Assembly (NCBI GenBank): GCA_035509915.1
Contig: DATKIB010000027.1
Coordinates: 1-30,219 of the forward strand
DNA: 30,219 nucleotides
Direction of reading: 5' to 3'
Origin: Bog-564 sp035509915
GTDB taxonomy: Bacteria; Actinomycetota; Acidimicrobiia; Acidimicrobiales; UBA8190
The notes under the pieces were generated by a model that saw only the letters and a list, made by a program, of their open reading frames with translations, searched no databases and had not been told where the DNA came from. The position numbers and the translations under genes are program-made. Positions 8,010 to 14,729 of this stretch are shown one piece after another. Position 1 is the first letter of the stretch, and each line of letters opens with the position of its first letter.

Positions 8010-8023
8010 GACATGTACATGTC
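8010..8023. promoter_or_regulatory. Palindromic operator of the toxin-antitoxin operon
   Basis: GACATGTACATGTC is a perfect 14-base palindrome 29 bases before the antitoxin ATG. A partial copy (TGTACAT at 8039-8045) follows and includes a TACATT -10-like box at 8040-8045, 7 bases from the ATG. Type II antitoxins normally repress their own operon at such palindromes. No Shine-Dalgarno is visible, so a leaderless start is likely. Confidence 0.55.
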
Positions 8024-8052
8024 GGTATCAAGACAACTGTACATTTAGGCAC

Positions 8053-8322
8053 ATGGACTTGGACACGAGCATCACGGAGCTCCGAGCCAACCTCAGCCAG
8101 TGGCTTCAACGGGTTCGTGTTGGCGACGAGGTAGTCGTCACAGACCGCGGTGTGCCCATCGCCCGAATTCAGGGCCTCGGCACGACCTCCATCTTGGAGC
8201 GACTGACTATAGAGGGGAAGATCTCTCCGCCGAGAGCGGCTCGACGTCTCAAAGCATCCGGAAGATCGCGGCCACGTTCGCGCCGGCCGTTGGAAGAAAT
8301 CGTGAGCGAACAACGGCGTTGA
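8053..8322 (+). CDS. Type II antitoxin, Phd/YefM family
   Basis: This 89-aa protein matches the Phd/YefM (prevent-host-death) antitoxin pattern: ISITELRANLSQ-like N-terminus (here SITELRANLSQWLQRV), then GDEVVVTDRGVPIARIQ. These form the DNA-binding N-terminal domain. The C-terminal half (residues ~45-89) is Arg/Pro-rich and probably disordered; it should wrap and neutralise the toxin. The PIN toxin gene starts 3 bases after the stop, so the two are an operon. The ATG lies 29 bases after a perfect palindrome, consistent with autoregulation. The stop of the operon is convergent with the oxidoreductase gene. Confidence 0.88.
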   Translation: MDLDTSITELRANLSQWLQRVRVGDEVVVTDRGVPIARIQGLGTTSILERLTIEGKISPPRAARRLKASGRSRPRSRRPLEEIVSEQRR

Positions 8323-8325
8323 TCA

Positions 8326-8760
8326 GTGTCGGTCGCGTACTTCGACTCCAGTGCTTTGGTGAAGCTGTTGGTAGAGGAGGTCGGGACCGAGCTCGCCGCA
8401 GAGCTGTGGGACGGTTGCGACGCCGCAGTAGCCAGTCGACTTGCCTATCCGGAGGTGCGCGCAGCGCTGGCCGCGGCCAGCCGTGACCGTGACCTCGACG
8501 CCGCCGGCTTGCGAAGCGCCGAACTGGCCTGGGGCCGCTACTGGGCCGGCATACGGCCGGTGGAGTTGACCGCCGCGGTCGAGCAACATGCTGGGAGACT
8601 CGCCAGTCGTTACTCGCTTAGGGGTGCGGACGCCGTCCATCTCGCAAGCGCCCTCACCATCGGCGATCGTGATCTGGTGTTCGCAGTTTGGGACCGGCGT
8701 CTTCACGCCGGGGCGAAGGCAGCCGGTCTTCGCGTCGCCCCGGCCTCTCTCCGCACTTAG
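8326..8760 (+). CDS. VapC-like PIN-domain toxin (ribonuclease)
   Basis: This 144-aa protein is a single PIN domain, the Mg-dependent endoribonuclease fold of VapC toxins. Acidic active-site residues are visible: D7 in VAYFDSSALVKLL, E43 in LAYPEVRAAL, D102 in GADAVHLASAL and D123 in FAVWDRRL. Length is typical. The GTG start at 8326 immediately follows the antitoxin stop. Family knowledge says such toxins cleave tRNA or rRNA and are held inactive by the upstream antitoxin; the specific RNA target is unknown. Pairing of a PIN toxin with a Phd-type antitoxin is common. Confidence 0.9.
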   Translation: MSVAYFDSSALVKLLVEEVGTELAAELWDGCDAAVASRLAYPEVRAALAAASRDRDLDAAGLRSAELAWGRYWAGIRPVELTAAVEQHAGRLASRYSLRGADAVHLASALTIGDRDLVFAVWDRRLHAGAKAAGLRVAPASLRT

Positions 8761-8800
8761 ACCCTCGTCGGGCTCCTCGTGGCCGCTACCTGGCTCTCTT

Positions 8801-9655
8801 CTACCCGCCGAGCAGCACCGCCGCGAGTTGCCGGTACTCCTCGAGAGGGAACCCGGAGCCGCCGCCCACCACCTGGAGACACACGTGGTCCGCCCCTGCC
8901 TCGTAGTGCTCTCGGACGCGTGAGGCGATGGCCTCGGGATCACCCCAGGCCACGACCGCGTCCACCAGCCGGGCGCTACCAGCTCCAGCAACGTCGTCCT
9001 CGCCAAAGCCAAGCCGCCGGAGGTTGTCGGTGTAGTTCGGGAGCGTCAGGTACAGGGCGGTGAACGTTCGCGCGAGTGTTCGTGCCCTCTCGGGGTCCGT
9101 CTCGAGCACGACAGTCAACTCCGGGGCGAGCAGCGGCCCGTCGCCCATCACGCGCCGCGCGAAGGCGGTGTGCTCGACCGGCACGAAGTACGGGTGTGCT
9201 CCGACTGCGCGCTCGGCGGCGAGCTCGAGCATCCTCGAGCCGAGGGCGGCGAGGACGCGGCGCTCCTTTGGCACCGAGGGTGCGATGTCGTCGAGGGCGT
9301 CGAGGTACTCGACCATGGTGGAGTAGGGGCGCTTGTATTCCGGGATGACCGGACCGTGACTTGCTCCCAGCCCGAGGAGGAACCGCTCCGGGTGGAGCGC
9401 CTCGAGCGCGGTCACCGCTTCGGCGATGTCGGCGGGCGTGGCCTTCCAGATGTTGACGATGCCGCTGGCCACGGCGATACGTGAGGTGGAGGAGAGGATC
9501 CGACCGAAGCGCGACGACAGGCCCGCGTTGAATCCGCCGCTCGACCAGATGGTCCCGTAGCCGAGGGCCTCCATCTCCCGCGCGACGTCGAGGGAGGGGT
9601 CGGATTCGGCCGACCAGGAGCCACTCCACCAGACGCCGACCCTGCCGAGGTTCAC
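8801..9655 (-). CDS. LLM-class F420-dependent oxidoreductase
   Basis: This 284-aa enzyme belongs to the luciferase-like TIM-barrel flavin/F420 oxidoreductases. Typical segments are LGRVGVWWSG at the first strand, REMEALGYGTIWSSGGF, a VASGIVNIWKATPADIA stretch, ALEALHPERFLLGLGASHG, the C-terminal GDPEAIASRVREHYEAGADHVCLQV and a final EEYRQLA helix. GTG 9655 overlaps the stop of the upstream FAD oxidoreductase (GTGA), so it is the last gene of the minus-strand operon beginning at 12418. The frame stays open upstream, but that is inside the other gene. The cofactor is probably F420 or FMN. Its substrate may belong to the phosphonate pathway proposed for the operon, but the sequence gives no direct evidence of that. 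Confidence 0.88.
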   Translation of the reverse strand: MNLGRVGVWWSGSWSAESDPSLDVAREMEALGYGTIWSSGGFNAGLSSRFGRILSSTSRIAVASGIVNIWKATPADIAEAVTALEALHPERFLLGLGASHGPVIPEYKRPYSTMVEYLDALDDIAPSVPKERRVLAALGSRMLELAAERAVGAHPYFVPVEHTAFARRVMGDGPLLAPELTVVLETDPERARTLARTFTALYLTLPNYTDNLRRLGFGEDDVAGAGSARLVDAVVAWGDPEAIASRVREHYEAGADHVCLQVVGGGSGFPLEEYRQLAAVLLGG

Positions 9656-10824
9656 CCGGTCGACGGTACCGGACAGCCGACGCTGAACGAGTCCTCTGCG
9701 ATGGCGGGAGCGCACGTCATGCCGCGCCCTCCGGGACCTGTCACCAATTCCACGCCGGGCAGCACCTCTTGGCGCCAGTACACCGCCTCGACGGGGCTGT
9801 GCGGGCCGACCTCCGAGTAGACGCCGGCCCATCTTCGGAGCACCGAGGGGAGCGGCTTGCGCAGGATCGCCTCTGCGCGCTCGACCAGGTGCTCGTAGGC
9901 CGGCTCCTCGACGTCGAACCCGAAAGGCTCCTCGTACTCGTGGGTGTCGCCGATCGTGAGGCTTCCGTCTAGTCGCTGGACCAGCAGGAGCTGCGCACGG
10001 GAGGCTGCCGCTTCGGGAGATTGGGCCGCCAGCGCCGTCCTGCCGGGCAAGTCGAACGCCGGGTAGTAACGCATCGAGTCCCCGTCTGCGAGAGCCGTCG
10101 CGATCGTCCCGGGATAGGCGGCTGTCTCGAGCATCTGCAGCCGCACCCGCCTGAGGCTTCCTGGCGGCAGGTACGGACGGACGAGGCCGGCGTGGGCCGC
10201 CCCCGTACAGAGGAAGACCCGGTCGGCGGAGTGCCAATCTCCCGTGTCGTCGCGCACCGACCCTGAAGCGAGCTCCACGGCCGTGCGGCCCGGTAGCCAC
10301 GTGTACCGCCCCCGGCCTCTTTGGCGGAGCAGCGCTTCACGCATGGCGCTCAGGACGAACCGCGGCTCCACGATCGCGTCCGCCTTGCAGTAGAGGGCAC
10401 CCAGCACCGCCTCGGACAGCTCCGGGTTGGCCTCGCTCGCCTGAAGCGGGTCGAGCAGCTCCCACTGCCGCGACACCGCGTCGTCGCGAGCACACGCATC
10501 CTTCATGAGCTGGAGCTCGGCCTCCTCGAGAGCGACCGTGAGAGAGCCGGCCGGGCGAAGGCTCACGCCGGCGACGGAGCCCGCCATCTGCTCCCACAGG
10601 CGCCGTGCGCGCAAGGCCAGCTCGAGCTCAGCGCCGGGGGATCTTCCCCCCACCCATACGAGACCGAAGTTGCGCACGCTCGCCCCTCGAGGCGCGAGCT
10701 CTCGTTCCAAATGGACGACCTCGACTCCCTCGGAAAGGGCGAGATAGCAGTGCCACGTGCCGAGGATCCCACCCCCGACGACGACGATCCGAGATCGTTC
10801 GCCAGTGGGACGTGGCAGGCTCAC
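9652..10824 (-). CDS. FAD-dependent oxidoreductase, phosphonate-associated HpnW/PbfD type
   Basis: This 390-aa flavoprotein of the DAO (glycine oxidase-like) superfamily has an N-terminal FAD-binding Rossmann motif VVVGGGILG (residues 14-22) with the ribose-binding E40. The diagnostic ASVRNFGLVWVGG (48-60) recalls the clade known to cluster with phosphonatase-like HAD enzymes. From family knowledge, members oxidatively deaminate or demethylate aminoethylphosphonate derivatives to phosphonoacetaldehyde-type products. The C-terminus has GGRGMTCAPAIAE, a usual flavin-binding loop. GTG 10824 follows the sulfatase-fold gene by 49 bases on the same strand, and the gene ends in a GTGA overlap with the F420-type enzyme. 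The divergent phosphonatase-like HAD gene nearby supports the assignment. Confidence 0.82.
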   Translation of the reverse strand: MSLPRPTGERSRIVVVGGGILGTWHCYLALSEGVEVVHLERELAPRGASVRNFGLVWVGGRSPGAELELALRARRLWEQMAGSVAGVSLRPAGSLTVALEEAELQLMKDACARDDAVSRQWELLDPLQASEANPELSEAVLGALYCKADAIVEPRFVLSAMREALLRQRGRGRYTWLPGRTAVELASGSVRDDTGDWHSADRVFLCTGAAHAGLVRPYLPPGSLRRVRLQMLETAAYPGTIATALADGDSMRYYPAFDLPGRTALAAQSPEAAASRAQLLLVQRLDGSLTIGDTHEYEEPFGFDVEEPAYEHLVERAEAILRKPLPSVLRRWAGVYSEVGPHSPVEAVYWRQEVLPGVELVTGPGGRGMTCAPAIAEDSFSVGCPVPSTG

Positions 10825-10873
10825 GAGACCTCGAACCGTGGCCCGCTCGGCCGCCGGGCCCCCGACCCGGCCT

Positions 10874-12418
10874 TCACCGCCAGGCGTCGCGAGCCCACAC
10901 GGGTCCGCGCCGGGGATCGAGGTAGCAGTTTGCGAGCGTGCGCTCGGCGTTGCGCATTCGCCACCGCAGGAGATCCTGGGTCATCTCTAGCTCCAGCTCG
11001 GCGTGGGTACCGCGCCCGGCCAGGTTCTCGCGCTGGTCCGGGTCCTCGTCGAGGCCGAACAGCAGCGGGGGCAGGGTGTCGGGGTCGGCGCCGAACTGCA
11101 CGAGCTTCGAGCTCGTCCCCCGCGCCACTGCGAGCGAGCAGTGGTCCGAGGGGATGCCGAAGCGACTCTCGGCCCACTTGAGCGCCGGGTGCCGGAAGTC
11201 CCACTCGAAATGGGCCGCCGTCCTCCAGTGCTCGGGCGCCTGACCACCACGCAGAAACGGGGTCAGGGGCCACCCGTCGACCTGGGCGGGGACCTCCAGC
11301 CCGAGCCAGTCGAGGATGGTGGGGGCAATGTCCACCGACTCGGTGAAGTCGTGCACGGCGAGTCCGCGGGTCGCGTCGGCGGCAGGCGTGGGGTCGCGCA
11401 CGACAAGGGGTATTCGGAAGCTCTCGTCCCAGTAGCCGAACTTCTCCAGGAGCCAGTGGTCGCCGCCCATCTCGCCGTGATCGCTCGTCAGCACGACGAG
11501 CGTCGAGTCACGAAGTCCCGAGTCCTCGACGAATCCCAGGAGCCGCGCCAGCTGGTCGTCCACCTCCCTCTGCATCCCGTAGTAGGTCGCGCGCAGCTGG
11601 CGCCGCTCGATGTCGTCGCGGGGCGAGGCGGTGAAAGGGTTCTCGATAAGGATGCGGTTGAGCGGGTGCAGCGACCCTTCGACGTCAGGGTCGTCGAACC
11701 CCGCGAATGGGCCCACCTGCTCGACCGAGTAGAGGTCGTGGTAGCCGGCCGGATTGCGACGCGGAGGGTGGGGGCGGATGTAGGAGACGTGCACGAAGAA
11801 TGGCTCCTCCCCGTGGCGCGCCATCCATTCGATGACCTTCTCCGTGATGAAGGACGTCTCGGACAGAGCTGCCGGAAACAGTGCTGGAGCCCACGTGCGG
11901 CCGTGGTCGTCGGCGCCCGGATACGACGTGTCCGGCTCGTAGAGCGCGTGCGGTTTCGAGGGGACGTCGAGCCCGTGCCCGGCGAGCCACTTTCCCCACT
12001 CGAGGCCGCCTGCCTCCCACGGATCGTGGACGATCGGTGTGAAACCCGGCAACACCCCCTCGTAGGTCCTGGTACGCGGGTCGCCGGCGGGCACGCTCCT
12101 GGGATCGACACTCGTGTCGGTGTACCCGAAGAGCACCGGGTCGTATCCCTGACGGCGTACCTCGAGAGCGATGTTCGTGAAACGGGCATCGAGAGGAGTC
12201 CCGTTCAGGACCGATCGGTGGTTCTGCATGTACATGCCCGTGAAGAGGCACGCGCGGCTCGGCCCGCACGGGGATGCGTTCGCCCAGTGGTTGTCGAAAA
12301 GCACTCCGGTAGAGGCGAGGGAGTCGATTGTCGGGGTCTCGACCACATCGTGTCCGGCGCAAGAGAGGCAGTCGCCGCGCCATTGGTCGACGGTGATGAA
12401 CAGCACGTTGCGATTCAT
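10874..12418 (-). CDS. Alkaline-phosphatase-superfamily hydrolase, probable phosphonate monoester hydrolase
   Basis: This 514-aa enzyme has the sulfatase/PMH fold. The N-terminal metal site is D11-Q12 (FITVDQWRGDCL). The nucleophile C51 sits in CGPSR, which fits the CxPxR formylglycine motif. Later come N72, Y99, H217 (YIRPHPP), D313-H314 (LTSDHGEMGGDH) and K326. Several spacings (C51 to N72 is 21, C51 to Y99 is 48, H314 to K326 is 12) equal those I recall for the Rhizobium phosphonate monoester hydrolase. The DQ pair, rather than the DD of arylsulfatases, also favours PMH. ATG 12418 has GGGAGG upstream (12428-12433); the longer open frame upstream is antisense to the HAD gene. It is the first gene of the operon with the FAD and F420-type enzymes. 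Maturation would need a formylglycine-generating enzyme, not seen in this window. Confidence 0.85.
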   Translation of the reverse strand: MNRNVLFITVDQWRGDCLSCAGHDVVETPTIDSLASTGVLFDNHWANASPCGPSRACLFTGMYMQNHRSVLNGTPLDARFTNIALEVRRQGYDPVLFGYTDTSVDPRSVPAGDPRTRTYEGVLPGFTPIVHDPWEAGGLEWGKWLAGHGLDVPSKPHALYEPDTSYPGADDHGRTWAPALFPAALSETSFITEKVIEWMARHGEEPFFVHVSYIRPHPPRRNPAGYHDLYSVEQVGPFAGFDDPDVEGSLHPLNRILIENPFTASPRDDIERRQLRATYYGMQREVDDQLARLLGFVEDSGLRDSTLVVLTSDHGEMGGDHWLLEKFGYWDESFRIPLVVRDPTPAADATRGLAVHDFTESVDIAPTILDWLGLEVPAQVDGWPLTPFLRGGQAPEHWRTAAHFEWDFRHPALKWAESRFGIPSDHCSLAVARGTSSKLVQFGADPDTLPPLLFGLDEDPDQRENLAGRGTHAELELEMTQDLLRWRMRNAERTLANCYLDPRRGPVWARDAWR

Positions 12419-12453
12419 CGAACGCCTCCCGTACCTCGCAGCAGGGTGATCCT

Positions 12454-12475
12454 GATCGTCTCGACCGGTACGATC
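12454..12475. promoter_or_regulatory. Inverted repeat in the divergent phosphonate-gene promoter region
   Basis: GATCGT (12454-12459) and ACGATC (12470-12475) are separated by 10 bases and sit within the 64-base gap between the divergent hydrolase and HAD genes. Location and symmetry suggest an operator serving both. No regulator gene is adjacent. Confidence 0.35.
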
Positions 12476-12482
12476 GCCCGTC

Positions 12483-13181
12483 GTGGACAATAGTGCGGAA
12501 CCTTCGAGCTCGGACATCAAGCTCGCTTGCATCGACATGGCGGGTACCGTCGTACGCGACGACGGAATCGTGCTCGCGGCCTTCGAAACCGCAATGCGCA
12601 AGGTCGGGGCGTCGGACGCCGAGATCGAGAGCGCGATGACGTACGTGCACCGGACGATGGGTCTTCCAAAGGCGGTCGTCTTCCGTGCGCTGCTGGGAGA
12701 GGAGTCCCGCGTGCAGGACGCCGTACGGGCATTCGACTCCGATGTGCTATCGGCGGTCGAAGAAGGACGCGTCGAGGAGATCGAAGGCGCCGGCGATTCG
12801 TTCGAAGCGCTTCGCTCCATGGGTGTCCAGGTCTGTCTCACCACGGGCTTCACCACCGAAGTCCAGGCCGCGATCGTCCGGTCTCTGGGATGGTCCGACG
12901 CCGTCGACTTGTCGCTGGCGCCGGGCGAGGGAATCAGGGGGCGGCCGTACCCGGACCTGATCCTGAGCGCGATCCTCCGACTCGAAGTCGACGACGTCAG
13001 GCAAGTCGCGGTGGTGGGGGACACCGCGAACGACCTGCTTAGCGGCCACAGGGCGGGCTCGGGCATCGTGGCCGGCGTCCTCACCGGCACCCACGGACGC
13101 CACGAGCTCTCCGCCGCGCCCCACACCCACATACTCGACTCGATCGCCGACTTTCCCGCTCTGTGCCGGCCTGGCGCCTGA
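12483..13181 (+). CDS. Phosphonatase-like HAD hydrolase
   Basis: This 232-aa HAD-superfamily enzyme resembles phosphonoacetaldehyde hydrolase (PhnX) and the phosphonatase-like clade. Nucleophile D18 is in CIDMAGTVV, with alanine at +2 instead of the usual aspartate, as in PhnX (DxAGT). The cap domain has MGLPK with K63 at the place of the Schiff-base lysine of PhnX. Motif II is CLTTGF (T121), then GRPYPDLI as in phosphonatases, and motif IV is VVGDTANDL (D180, D184). It would cleave the C-P bond of a phosphonoaldehyde. GTG 12483 begins 64 bases from the divergent hydrolase start. The clade is known to co-occur with the type of FAD oxidoreductase encoded at 9652-10824. The exact substrate is inferred. 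Confidence 0.87.
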   Translation: MDNSAEPSSSDIKLACIDMAGTVVRDDGIVLAAFETAMRKVGASDAEIESAMTYVHRTMGLPKAVVFRALLGEESRVQDAVRAFDSDVLSAVEEGRVEEIEGAGDSFEALRSMGVQVCLTTGFTTEVQAAIVRSLGWSDAVDLSLAPGEGIRGRPYPDLILSAILRLEVDDVRQVAVVGDTANDLLSGHRAGSGIVAGVLTGTHGRHELSAAPHTHILDSIADFPALCRPGA

Positions 13182-13190
13182 GGCCGGTCT

Positions 13191-13206
13191 GGCTGTCAAG
13201 ACAGCC
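13191..13206. terminator. Short hairpin after the HAD gene
   Basis: GGCTGTC and GACAGCC flank AA, 9 bases after the HAD stop. It may help termination or be an operator of the next gene, whose -35 box follows immediately. There is no T-tract. Confidence 0.3.
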
Positions 13207-13236
13207 TTGACGATTCCCTATCTGTCAGGGTAGGGT
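13207..13236 (+). promoter_or_regulatory. Promoter for the small HTH protein, leaderless
   Basis: TTGACG (13207-13212), an 18-base spacer and TAGGGT (13231-13236) form a sigma70-like promoter. The ATG at 13243 begins 6 bases after the -10 box, so transcription should start at or near the start codon. No Shine-Dalgarno is present, which fits leaderless translation. Confidence 0.6.
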
Positions 13237-13242
13237 TGACAG

Positions 13243-13629
13243 ATGACGAAGACACCGGAGCACGAACCCGTCGACGAACCGCGCAAGATTCCGTCCCTCA
13301 TGGCCGCCACTTGGGAGGCGGCTACTTCGGACCCCGATCCGCTGTTGGCCCTCGGCGCTACCCGGGCCCTCGGAGCGCTCCTTTCAACCTGGGAGTCCCA
13401 GCTCGTCACAGAGGCGGTGGCCGCCGGGGCGACCTGGGAGTCGATCGGTGGATCAGTTGGCGTGAGCCGGCAGGCCGCTTGGGAGCGCTTCCACGAGGAG
13501 GTCCACGAGTTTCGCCGGCAGACGAGGACCGAAGCGCGCGCTCTTCGCGAACAGCATCGCAAGGAGTGGGACGAATTCAAGAGCCACGTGCGAGACCAGG
13601 CCAAGGCGCGCCATCGTCACTCGCGCTGA
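13243..13629 (+). CDS. Small helix-turn-helix protein
   Basis: This 128-aa protein of unknown function has a probable helix-turn-helix at residues 63-83 (ATWESIGGSVGVSRQAAWER). A charged, probably coiled-coil C-terminal tail rich in E, R, K and H follows (residues 84-128). The N-terminal half is helical and acidic. The pattern 'W.SIG..LGVSRQAA..RF' is common in small actinobacterial DNA-binding proteins. The start is supported by a promoter whose -10 box lies just before the ATG. The last 13 bases overlap the convergent ABM-domain gene. Its target is unknown. Confidence 0.75.
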   Translation: MTKTPEHEPVDEPRKIPSLMAATWEAATSDPDPLLALGATRALGALLSTWESQLVTEAVAAGATWESIGGSVGVSRQAAWERFHEEVHEFRRQTRTEARALREQHRKEWDEFKSHVRDQAKARHRHSR

Positions 13630-13949
13630 TCGCTCGCAAAGCTCCGCTGACTGAGCTCCTCGCATACAGAGATCGAGTACTCCGCATAGAAGACCTCGCG
13701 TCCCCGGCTCTGGGCGGCGCGGTGCTCGGGGTCGTTGCGCCACGCAGCCTGATGCTCCAGGGTGTCGAAGACGATGATCGACACCCGCTTCCCGTCGGGA
13801 GCCGTGAAGACCTCGAAGTCGACGAAGCCGGGCATGGCTCTGGCGCGAGTTTCCATACGTGCGGCCAGCTCGTCATAACCATGAGCCTCCGCGTCCGGCC
13901 GGAGGCGAGAGCGGAACACGGTGACGATGGGGTGGGAAGAGTGGTCCAT
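13617..13949 (-). CDS. Antibiotic biosynthesis monooxygenase (ABM) domain protein
   Basis: This 110-aa protein looks like a single ABM/dimeric alpha-beta barrel domain: strand IVTVFRSRLRP, helix YDELAARMETRARAMPGF, strand VDFEVFTAPDGKRVSIIVFDTLE, then HQAAWRNDPEHRAAQSRGREVFYAEYSISVCE. Such proteins are small cofactor-free monooxygenases, heme-degrading enzymes or ligand-binding dimers. The PGFVDFEVFTAPDG and W..DPEH..A...G motifs match the general family. ATG 13949 is preferred because upstream codons lie in the leader region of the divergent methyltransferase. It is convergent with the HTH protein and overlaps it by 13 bases. No specific substrate can be named. Confidence 0.78.
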   Translation of the reverse strand: MDHSSHPIVTVFRSRLRPDAEAHGYDELAARMETRARAMPGFVDFEVFTAPDGKRVSIIVFDTLEHQAAWRNDPEHRAAQSRGREVFYAEYSISVCEELSQRSFASDQRE

Positions 13950-14004
13950 CCCACCAGCATGATCCGGCGCTGATCGAGTGCGCCATCGTGTAGCTTCACG
14001 TGCG

Positions 14005-14646
14005 ATGGGACAGGGATCACATGGAGTGGCGTTGCACGACCACGACGTCGGCCGGTTCAACCGCTGGTCTTCGCACTATGACCGCTCGATCCTCCAGCAC
14101 GTTCTCTTCGGTCCGGTGCAGGAAGCGACGCTGAAAGAGGCTGTGCGTGAGGCCAACGACGTCAACGCTGTGCTCGACATTGGCTGTGGTACGGGACGGC
14201 TCCTTCGGCGCATCGCTCGCCAGTACCCCGGCGCCGAGCTCGTCGGCGTAGATCCTGCTCCTGGCATGGTCCGACAGGCCCAGTCCCAAGGATCCTCGGA
14301 ACAGCACGTCGAATTCGTGAACGCTCAGGCCGAGAAGCTGCCCTTTCCTGATGCGAGCTTCGACCTCGTCTTCACCACGGTCAGCTTCCACCACTGGGCT
14401 GACCAGTCCCAGGGCTTGAATGAGGTGCGCCGCGTCCTTCGCAACGAGGGGCTCTTCGTCCTCACCGACGTAATGGCCTCAGGCTTGTTCGGTCGATTTC
14501 TTGCTCGCAGACACGTCAGGGGCCGGTTCCATTCACCGGGCAGTCTCGACGAGATACTGCGGGCATCGCGGCTGCACACGGTCCGACGGGTGTCTGCACC
14601 ATGGCCTTGGCAAATCAAGATCACGGTGGCGCGCGGCACTGACTGA
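14005..14646 (+). CDS. Class I SAM-dependent methyltransferase
   Basis: This 213-aa methyltransferase of the UbiE/Methyltransf_11 type has SAM motif I VLDIGCGTG (residues 57-65), the acidic residue of motif II in ELVGVDPAPGMV, FVNAQAEKLPFPDASFDLVFTT for motifs III/IV, and EVRRVLRNEGLFVLTDV for post-III. The N-terminal RFNRWSSHYDRSILQHVLFGPVQ is typical of ubiquinone/menaquinone-like and small-molecule methyltransferases. ATG 14005 is chosen over GTG 13978 because it opens the conserved region and no ribosome-binding site is evident at either. The acceptor substrate is unknown. It is convergent with the MFS exporter. Confidence 0.87.
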   Translation: MGQGSHGVALHDHDVGRFNRWSSHYDRSILQHVLFGPVQEATLKEAVREANDVNAVLDIGCGTGRLLRRIARQYPGAELVGVDPAPGMVRQAQSQGSSEQHVEFVNAQAEKLPFPDASFDLVFTTVSFHHWADQSQGLNEVRRVLRNEGLFVLTDVMASGLFGRFLARRHVRGRFHSPGSLDEILRASRLHTVRRVSAPWPWQIKITVARGTD

Positions 14647-14729
14647 TCGCCTACGAGAGGGATCGGTGCAACACACCCTCCGTTCGAGAGCCCACAGTTC
14701 CCACTAGCCGCAGAGGCGATCTTCGCCCG

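Noticed and set aside
12419..13132. Upstream extension of the minus-strand hydrolase frame to 13132
   Set aside because: It is antisense to the HAD gene, Ser/Arg-rich, and a Shine-Dalgarno supports ATG 12418.
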